This document shows, in pieces, positions 57,602 through 64,000 of a stretch of DNA of 64,000 nt. Location: positions 117,970 through 181,969 of the forward strand of contig JAUQQP010000046.1 of NCBI GenBank assembly GCA_030549855.1. The letters run 5' to 3'. Numbering within the stretch: position 1 is the stretch's first letter; each line of letters begins with the position of its first letter. The position numbers and the translations under genes are program-made. The notes below the pieces were generated by a model. The model made no database searches, had not been told where the DNA came from, and saw only the letters and a program-made list of their open reading frames with translations. This DNA is from Cyanobacteriota bacterium SRBZ.bins.94.201705 (GTDB lineage: Bacteria; Cyanobacteriota; Cyanobacteriia; Cyanobacteriales; Cyanobacteriaceae).

Positions 57602-58192
57602 ATGAGACAAACTAGTCAGCAAATGTGGGATCAAATTAGAGAAGAAATTATCCTACTATGTATACAGTGGTATGTCACAGATAATTTAACCTATTCCCAG
57701 TTGAAGGAGGTAATGCAACAAAGAGGTTTCAGGATAGATCCCCGCACCATTAATTGCCTAGTAAAAGAGTATTCTCACCTGGCAAAAAAAAGGGCAAAGG
57801 AGACTCAAAGAAGAAGAAGGAGGGGGTGGCGTTTAGTGCAAATTCCCTTTAGACTGAGGGGAAGAAGAAAGTATCTCTATCGTGCAGTAGACGCTCAAGG
57901 TAACACCATAGATTTTCTCATTACCAGCAGTCGTAATAAAGAGAAAGCGAGGAGATTTTTCCAGCAGACCATTCCTCAGAATATCGAAGAAAAAGCGGCT
58001 AGGATTATTCCCAAAAAGGAAACCAAAATGGGTAAAAATAGTTTAATTTTCAGTATACTGTCTCTTCTCATTCTCTCGGGAGTTACTCTATTTTTGTTCA
58101 GTCAAATTCAGAGCAAAAGCACAGGGGAAGAAAATAATCAAAGTGGCAGCAAATCTAATAGACACAACCTCGTAGAAGAAGTTTATATTTGA
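57602..58192 (+). CDS. IS6-type transposase-derived protein with a C-terminal membrane helix
   Basis: 196 residues. The N-terminal half reads like an IS6/IS240 transposase: IQWYVTDNLTYSQLKEVMQQRGFRIDPRTI is the helix-turn-helix region. RGRRKYLYRAVDAQGNTIDFLITSSRNKEKARRFFQ is the first part of the catalytic core. The expected catalytic DE(T/S)Y just before it is replaced by VQIPF, and the rest of the core with the later D and E is missing. Instead the protein ends with a basic linker, one membrane helix (SLIFSILSLLILSGVTLFLFSQI) and a polar tail. The frame is intact, so this looks domesticated rather than simply decayed. AGGGG precedes the ATG. Confidence 0.7.
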   Translation: MRQTSQQMWDQIREEIILLCIQWYVTDNLTYSQLKEVMQQRGFRIDPRTINCLVKEYSHLAKKRAKETQRRRRRGWRLVQIPFRLRGRRKYLYRAVDAQGNTIDFLITSSRNKEKARRFFQQTIPQNIEEKAARIIPKKETKMGKNSLIFSILSLLILSGVTLFLFSQIQSKSTGEENNQSGSKSNRHNLVEEVYI

Positions 58193-58258
58193 CTAGATGC
58201 CCCAGATACTCTATAATTATTCTCGCCGAATGCAAGAATTTAAAAACTGGTAGAAATA

Positions 58259-59611
58259 GTGACAGGTGTAGACAAAAAAACAACGGCGGTTTTAAGAATA
58301 CCCGCCGGAGATAAGAGAGAATTGTCAAGGCAGGGACTATACAGAATACTCCTATTTTTTGCCCTCCTCATTCTGCCCCTTCAAAGCCTTATAGCAATCA
58401 TCATCATAGTCTATGTTTCTCACAAGGGGTGGCAGGAGAAAAATGGAGAATTTCCTAAGAAAGACTGGCAGCTTGGTTTTCTTTTGGTTTTAACGTTCTC
58501 CCTGATTATTTCCACCATATTGGCTGAGAGGAAACAAGAGGCAATTCTGGGAGTAATTCACCTATTGCCACTGTTTTGGGTCTTTCTTGGTATAAGAAAT
58601 CTCATTGACGATTGTCAGCATCTCTGGTATATAATCGTCCCTTTTGTTGTCAACTCTCCGCTGATAGCAATTATCGGTATAGGCGAAATAGTTTTCCACT
58701 GGAAGACGCCTCTGTTATTCTATAAAATATTTGGCTGGAGATTGACAGGAGAAGGGACTCCCCTTGGGAGGGCAGCATCTGTTTTTCCCTATGCAAATTC
58801 CCTGGCATTATATCTAGTAATCAGTTGCATTTTTACCCTCGCCCTATTACTTAACAACTGGGACAAAAAAAGGATAATTGCCCCCGACACCATATTTCTG
58901 ATTACTGCAGTTATTTTAAACTTATACTGTCTGGTATTGACCCAATCTCGGAATGGGTGGATTCTGTTTTTTATTGCCACAATTGCCTTTTCCATCTACC
59001 GAGGCTGGAAGATAATAAACCACCTGACAATCCTGACTATTGTACTTACAATGTGGGCATCTTTTGGACCGAGTTATGGCCAAGAAATAGTAAGAAAAAT
59101 CGTCCCAGATTTTCTCTGGTTAAGATTCTCAGACCAATTATACCCAAATAGGCCTTTAGAAGAGTTGAGAATTAGCCAGTGGAAATATTGTTTGGAACTA
59201 ATTAAAAGCCGGCCATTGTTAGGATGGGGATTAAGAAATTTCAGCGTCTTATACGAGGAAAAAACGGGGCATTATTTGGGACACCCCCACAATTTTTTCC
59301 TGATGATGACGGCAGAAACTGGCATTATAACCACTATTATGCTATTATTGGTATCAGGGTTAGTTATAATGGGGGGTATTGTTTGCTTATTGCAGGGGAG
59401 AAGGAAAAAGAGAGAAACAGACATCTTCCTTTTCAGTCTGCTAACAGCCTTCCTCTGCAGCAGCATCTATAATCTGTTTGATGTAAGTGTTTTCGACGTG
59501 AGACTAAATATCATTGTCTGGATAATATTAGCCGCCATTGCCGGAGTTGCCCAAAATACCCCCTTTTATCATCCCATTCGTCTGTTAAAGGGGGTTAAAT
59601 GGCAAAAATAA
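58259..59611 (+). CDS. O-antigen ligase family (Wzy/WaaL-like) membrane protein
   Basis: 450 residues with 10-12 membrane helices. The Wzy_C region has a large loop with WKYCLELIKSRPLLGWGLRNF and the functional HPHNFFLMMTAETG motif. Such proteins join or polymerise lipid-linked glycans at the outer face of the inner membrane. The frame begins with GTG at 58259, after a weak ribosome site; no earlier ATG exists in frame. It starts 66 bases after the transposase-derived gene. No glycosyltransferase cluster is adjacent. Confidence 0.85.
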   Translation: MTGVDKKTTAVLRIPAGDKRELSRQGLYRILLFFALLILPLQSLIAIIIIVYVSHKGWQEKNGEFPKKDWQLGFLLVLTFSLIISTILAERKQEAILGVIHLLPLFWVFLGIRNLIDDCQHLWYIIVPFVVNSPLIAIIGIGEIVFHWKTPLLFYKIFGWRLTGEGTPLGRAASVFPYANSLALYLVISCIFTLALLLNNWDKKRIIAPDTIFLITAVILNLYCLVLTQSRNGWILFFIATIAFSIYRGWKIINHLTILTIVLTMWASFGPSYGQEIVRKIVPDFLWLRFSDQLYPNRPLEELRISQWKYCLELIKSRPLLGWGLRNFSVLYEEKTGHYLGHPHNFFLMMTAETGIITTIMLLLVSGLVIMGGIVCLLQGRRKKRETDIFLFSLLTAFLCSSIYNLFDVSVFDVRLNIIVWIILAAIAGVAQNTPFYHPIRLLKGVKWQK

Positions 59612-59669
59612 TTCCACCTTTTCCACTATCTTCAAATCCTGGCAGACATCTCTTGTAACTACAAGGATA

Positions 59670-62600
59670 ACCAGTGACATTGTTTTTCTTTCTGCAGGCA
59701 AACAGACAGGAAGATGACAAGTTGCCACCCCTCGACGGCAGGGAGGGGAGACGGAAAAATGATAAATTCCTATCTGCCGGGAAGCATACTCCCTCTTACT
59801 GTTGCCAGACGGGGAAAAGAAGGGTTTTTGTCAAAACAAAAGACGATAATATGACGGGTTATTATCCACAAAGGGGTTTCATTTTACCTATCAGAAGACA
59901 AGAGTATTAGAGATTACCAGGGGGGAAGGTTGTCTTTTACTTGTGGGAAGATAACAGGTTTATGACTTGGGGGGGTGTTGGGAGAAAAGAAGATGACTGG
60001 TTGCTTTCGGCGAGGCATTTTTCCCCAATATCTGTCAGAAAGGGGAAAAGAAAACTATAAGTGAATATTCCCACGAGGGGGATTATCTATCAATAGACAA
60101 GAAAATCACTAACCGCCACGGGGGAAAACCGTTTATGGGAAGAGAAAACAAGAAAATGATGGATTGTTATCCCTAGGGGGAAGACTGTCTATAGGCAATA
60201 GAAATAGATTAACCAGAAAATGACAAGTGAGAAAATGACAAGTTGCTATCCACCTCGTTGCCGGGATTTTTTACTCCTTACTGTCAATGATTATTAGTCC
60301 ATATTATAACTGGAAGGGGATAATATCCTAACCACCCCCTATTAACCCCCGATTCAGGGGTAAACAATTTCGTTGATACCCAACTATCTCCGTTGTGGCA
60401 TTTTTTAGATTCGGGAGTAAATAGTCTTACTGCCACCACAAAATAACCAATGGGATTGGATTGGAGTAGTGTTATCACCACCAGGGAATAGGCAGTAGCC
60501 TTTTTCAAAGGAGGGAATGTATAGGGTTACAGTGGCTAAGTAGAATTTTCCCGGAAAATAGTATTGTTGGCGTCTGTGAGGGGGGAGGCATTGAGGGGAA
60601 TAATCCCTTTGTCAGTCACACTGCAAACCATACAGGAGGGGATGGCATTATTGCCACAACCTCATACCTATGGATTTAGGAGTAAATAATTTTCACCACC
60701 ACAACACCAGAGGGTAACATTCTGCAGAGGTAGACAGGGAGGGAATGGAGGATGGGGAGTTTATCTTGTCTTTTCGGGTGGAGGATACAATAATCTCATT
60801 CTCACCACGCCTATTCCCGGGGGGGTGAAAATAATCTAGTCTTCGTCACACCATGAATAGGAATAGACAGAAATAACACCACTGCCAACCACACTACAAA
60901 ACCGTGACACTAGGCTTGGAAGAAGATAATATCACCATCGCCAGCAAGTGATAACCAAAAGGCGAATAGTCTTGTTGTCACCACGGTATAATCAGTGGCA
61001 TTCTTTAGATATGAAGGTAAATAACCCTACCATCGCCAACAGGATTACTCCAGCGTGGAGGTGTGACATTATTATTACTAGACTACTAACGGTGACAGCT
61101 TTTTCAGTCAGATGGGAGGGGATTATATAGTGGCAGTCTAGAGAGGGAAGTGTGGATAATACTATCACCTACGTCATTGCCAATAGATAGAAGCAGAAAC
61201 AATCCTATTGTCGTTATGTCATTACTAGTGGCATTTGGCTGGGTAACAATAGGAGAATCCCGGGGTAGAGGGAGATAATGATAACATAGTTGCCACTCAC
61301 ACCGTAAACCCGTGGTATTTTTCAGCCTAAAAGGGAAATATCAGTGTTGTCGCCTTCATTATAACCAGAAGACTAATAGTCTTATCGTTACAACAGGATA
61401 CCTGGTGGCATTCTTCAAATATAGGAGTGAATAACTCTACCATAGCCAATGGGATTACCTCGGGGGTAAATATACTGTTGTTACCCCACTGTCACTGGTA
61501 GAGGCATTCACCGGGGGAGGGAATTATATTGCTACCACAGCAACACTAGTAAAAATCTGCGGAAAAAGACAAGAATAATCCCTTTGTCGTCACTATGCCA
61601 CCACTAATGGCTTTCCTTCGGGTAAAATATAATAGTCCCATTGCTACCACATCATCACCAGTAATATCTCCCCGGGGTGGATGGGAATAATATCGATAGG
61701 AATAATATCACTGTCAGCCACACAAATCTGTGGCATTCTCCTGGGAGGGGAGGAGATAATAGCAATGCGGCAACCAAAATCGGATTAGTAGATGGGGTAA
61801 ATAGTCTTATTGTTTTCGCGGTATAGCCAGTAACATTCTTTGGGAGTGGGAGTGAGTGGTATTACTATCGCCAGTAGAATACCCTCGGGGGGTAAGGGTA
61901 TTGTTATAACTCCACTGTCACTGGTAGAGGCTTGAAGGGTGGGGGAGAATTGTATTGCCACTACAGTAACCCCAATAAGAGTCTACGGCAAAAGACAAGA
62001 ATAATCTCATCACCGCAATGGTATCACCAGTAGATGGGAAAACGGAAATAATCCTATTGTCTTCACGTTATTACTTGCAACATAACCCTTCGGATAAACA
62101 GCAATAGTCTTGTCGCCACCACGTTAACACCAGTAAAGGCATTGACACTCCCAGAAGATTAATATCTATAATAGGTCTAGCAGTTGAAAATCGATAGTCC
62201 CATTGCCACTTTTTTAGTTGAGACGGGGATAATATCATTGCCGTCACGCCATTAATGGTGGCATTCTGTGGGGGGAAACAGGAATAACCTCGCTGCTGTT
62301 ACGCCATTACTCCTGGGGGGTGGGGGTAATAGTCTTGTCGTCATTTGGGGGAAAAGCGGAAGAATATGGCAGCCACTACACTCCCCAATAACAGTCTAAC
62401 TGCTTAGCAATTGACAAGACTTGTTGCCACCACAACAAAACTAGCGATATTCCCTTAACATGGACAAAAATAATCCCATTACCACTACAATACTGGGTAA
62501 CAGAAATATGGCAGTGAATTCCAATTGTCATCAAAATGCCAATAGGAAGATGAATAATATTAGTTTCATTGCTACCAGGTGGAATGAAAGTAAATAACCC

Positions 62601-63250
62601 CGTTGCCACTCACAAACACCCAAACCATTTCCTTTATGGCGTTTTCCAGTTACCTTTGGGGATGGAGAAGATGATTGCCATCTGGGGGTGGAAATAAATA
62701 GTCTCATAGCCAACATATTCCAGTAACGTTTCCCAAGGGTATTGGAGAATAATCTCATTGCCATTCACATGCCGGTTTTAGGAATAATCACTCACCACCA
62801 ATAAGCCAAGAAGTGAATAATCTAGTTGCTGCCACACTATCATCACTGGAAGGGATTGGCGATTTGCTACCCCCTGACAAGTAATCTCATTGTCAACCAA
62901 TGGCAGCTGGAATGGAAGTAGAAAGTGTTATCGCCACCACAATACAACAATAGCATCCCCCGGGTAGATTAAACTGAGGATGACTGCCACTAATGTTGTC
63001 ACCAAAACGACTTTCACTCAGTGTCACCATCAACAGCCTTGTATAGGCTATCCAAGAAATTCCATATCTTTCCCCTATTTGTTGGAAACTCAAACAATTG
63101 CCACTATAACCCCCCGAGTCAGATACTCTTTTTTTTTCAGCCACAAAAATCAAATAATCGCCACCGTTACCCCCTTTTCGCAAAAAAAAACAGACAACTG
63201 TCGTCGCCAACCAACCACTTATCCACCCACTGGCAACAGCTAACAGCCAC
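59670..63250. repeat. Degenerate minisatellite array
   Basis: A gene-free 3.6 kb built of diverged units of about 40-60 bp. Each tends to open with AATAATCYYATTGYCRCCAC and close with a G-run such as CGGGGGTGGG. Clear unit starts: 60789, 61573, 62000, 62047, 62103, 62229, 62469, 62592, 62748, 62816. A higher-order period exists: ACTGTCACTGGTAGAGGC at 61488 and 61914, and AAAAGACAAGAATAATC at 61564 and 61990, both 426 bases apart; related blocks start at 61031 and 61441 (410 apart). The part before 60,540 is looser. Open frames inside are short and in conflicting frames. Confidence 0.8.
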
Positions 63251-64000
63251 GACTGTCTTCATCTAATCATCTATTTCTTCCCCCCGGTGAAAAGATATAG
63301 ATAAACAATACCGTAGTCTTGGTTAGATTTTATACCATTTGCCCTTCCAGGGGAATTAGATGGAATTTTTCCGCCGCCACCAATGGAATCTTGTATTTCT
63401 TTAAATACAAAAGACTACTATAGTAGTAAGGTATATTAGAATTACTCCATAGCAAAAAGACAATACAATACGGTAATCTCCCTTCGTCCACCAACCTCGT
63501 AATGTGATATATTATTCAAAACCATTATCTTTGTGAAATCTCCTTTTGTCTCCCCACAAACCCCTGTGATTCTGTGACTTTATCCCTATACCACCATAAA
63601 AGGGTTGAATTGCAAATGTTACGCCGCCAAATTTCCGTCTAACACCATGGAATCCCCTCGCCTCTTGCCACCCTTGTTGGATTTCATATAATCTCCGTTA
63701 CCAAGGAAGGTTGAATCCCCTTCCATCTCTCCTATTTCATCTAAATCCATGGAATAGTGTTAGTAATGCCATGCTTTTTAAACCCCATCCCTTCTAAACT
63801 CAAATTTTCTTCCCCCACTTGGATTGATTCGACAAAACATCCCCCCTGTCAATCCTTTATCTCATCTAATGGTCTACCCCTAGTTGAATTCTACAATACA
63901 ATATCTTTCCATATGCCTGAAATTCTTCATTTTGCTATCTTCGTGTTTGCCGCCTGCAATTGACTGCTGCCGGCAGGAAGTTAAATTCTACCATCTTACC
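63250..64000. other. Gene-free tail with a second weak repeat
   Basis: C/T-rich, AT-rich sequence without a gene. Variants of CATCTAAATCCATGGAAT recur (around 63355, 63640 and 63738), a different texture from the array before it. The desert continues to the window edge. Confidence 0.45.

Noticed and set aside
62376..63210. Minus-strand open frames of 77-105 codons within the satellite
   Set aside because: They are by-products of the repeat (recurrent MRLF-type strings), overlap one another, lack ribosome sites and break off arbitrarily.
59670..63250. CRISPR array or cas-associated repeats
   Set aside because: Units vary in length and sequence, there is no constant repeat with unique spacers, and no cas genes are nearby.

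Overview
The window is chromosomal DNA of an oxygenic cyanobacterium. It encodes photosystem I subunits PsaD, PsaL and PsaI, a cytochrome b6f PetL, seven F1F0-ATP synthase subunits plus Atp1 in the cyanobacterial order, a BicA-type bicarbonate transporter, CruA-type lycopene cyclase, HpnB, a group 2 sigma-70 factor and two chemoreceptors with bilin-type GAF domains. Base composition is moderate. HIP1 (GCGATCGC) is scarce: I found three copies (7658, 15965, 30992). I cannot name the genus.

Layout. 1-9.1 kb: psaD, a DUF1537 kinase, a small phosphatase, rimO and a DEAD-box helicase, then fabG, a CSP41-like epimerase, and an alkB-like/tadA pair. 9.1-18.5 kb: an unknown gene, a gene-free kilobase, two tandem methyl-accepting receptors of about 1,100 residues (dCache-HAMP-GAF-GAF-MCP) and a DUF4912 protein. 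18.7-30 kb: an unusual fusion of an NTP pyrophosphatase with an acyl-CoA dehydrogenase, an atypical response regulator, glucokinase, bicA, a Wzc-like protein with a dead kinase site, a sigma factor and an ABC ATPase. 30-36.1 kb: atp operon on the minus strand. 36.3-41.2 kb: ornithine aminotransferase, cruA and a HAD phosphatase.

41.2-45.8 kb has no intact gene but is not empty. On the minus strand it holds three tandem, similar about 50-nt transcription units, each with a TGCTAGRAT promoter, a 5' hairpin and a T-run end. A Fur box lies on a TATAAT promoter, next to the decayed remains of a Cache-type hybrid histidine kinase. Upstream of that is a decayed sugar-binding lipoprotein. The last two look like a dead binding-protein/hybrid-kinase sensor module. 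45.8-59.6 kb: hydrolase, ftsQ, SH3 protein, M16 peptidase, larB, petL, rpe, hpnB/aldo-keto reductase, psaL and psaI (divergent), a TIGR01777 epimerase, a pentapeptide-repeat protein, an IS6-transposase-derived membrane protein and an O-antigen ligase. 59.6-64 kb: a gene desert dominated by a degenerate minisatellite with units of about 40-60 bp and a higher-order period of about 410-426 bp.

The strongest candidates for something undescribed are the sRNA triplet with the nearby Fur promoter, the degenerate satellite, the transposase-derived membrane protein and the NTP-PPase/acyl-CoA dehydrogenase fusion. All calls come from reading the sequence; no database search was possible.
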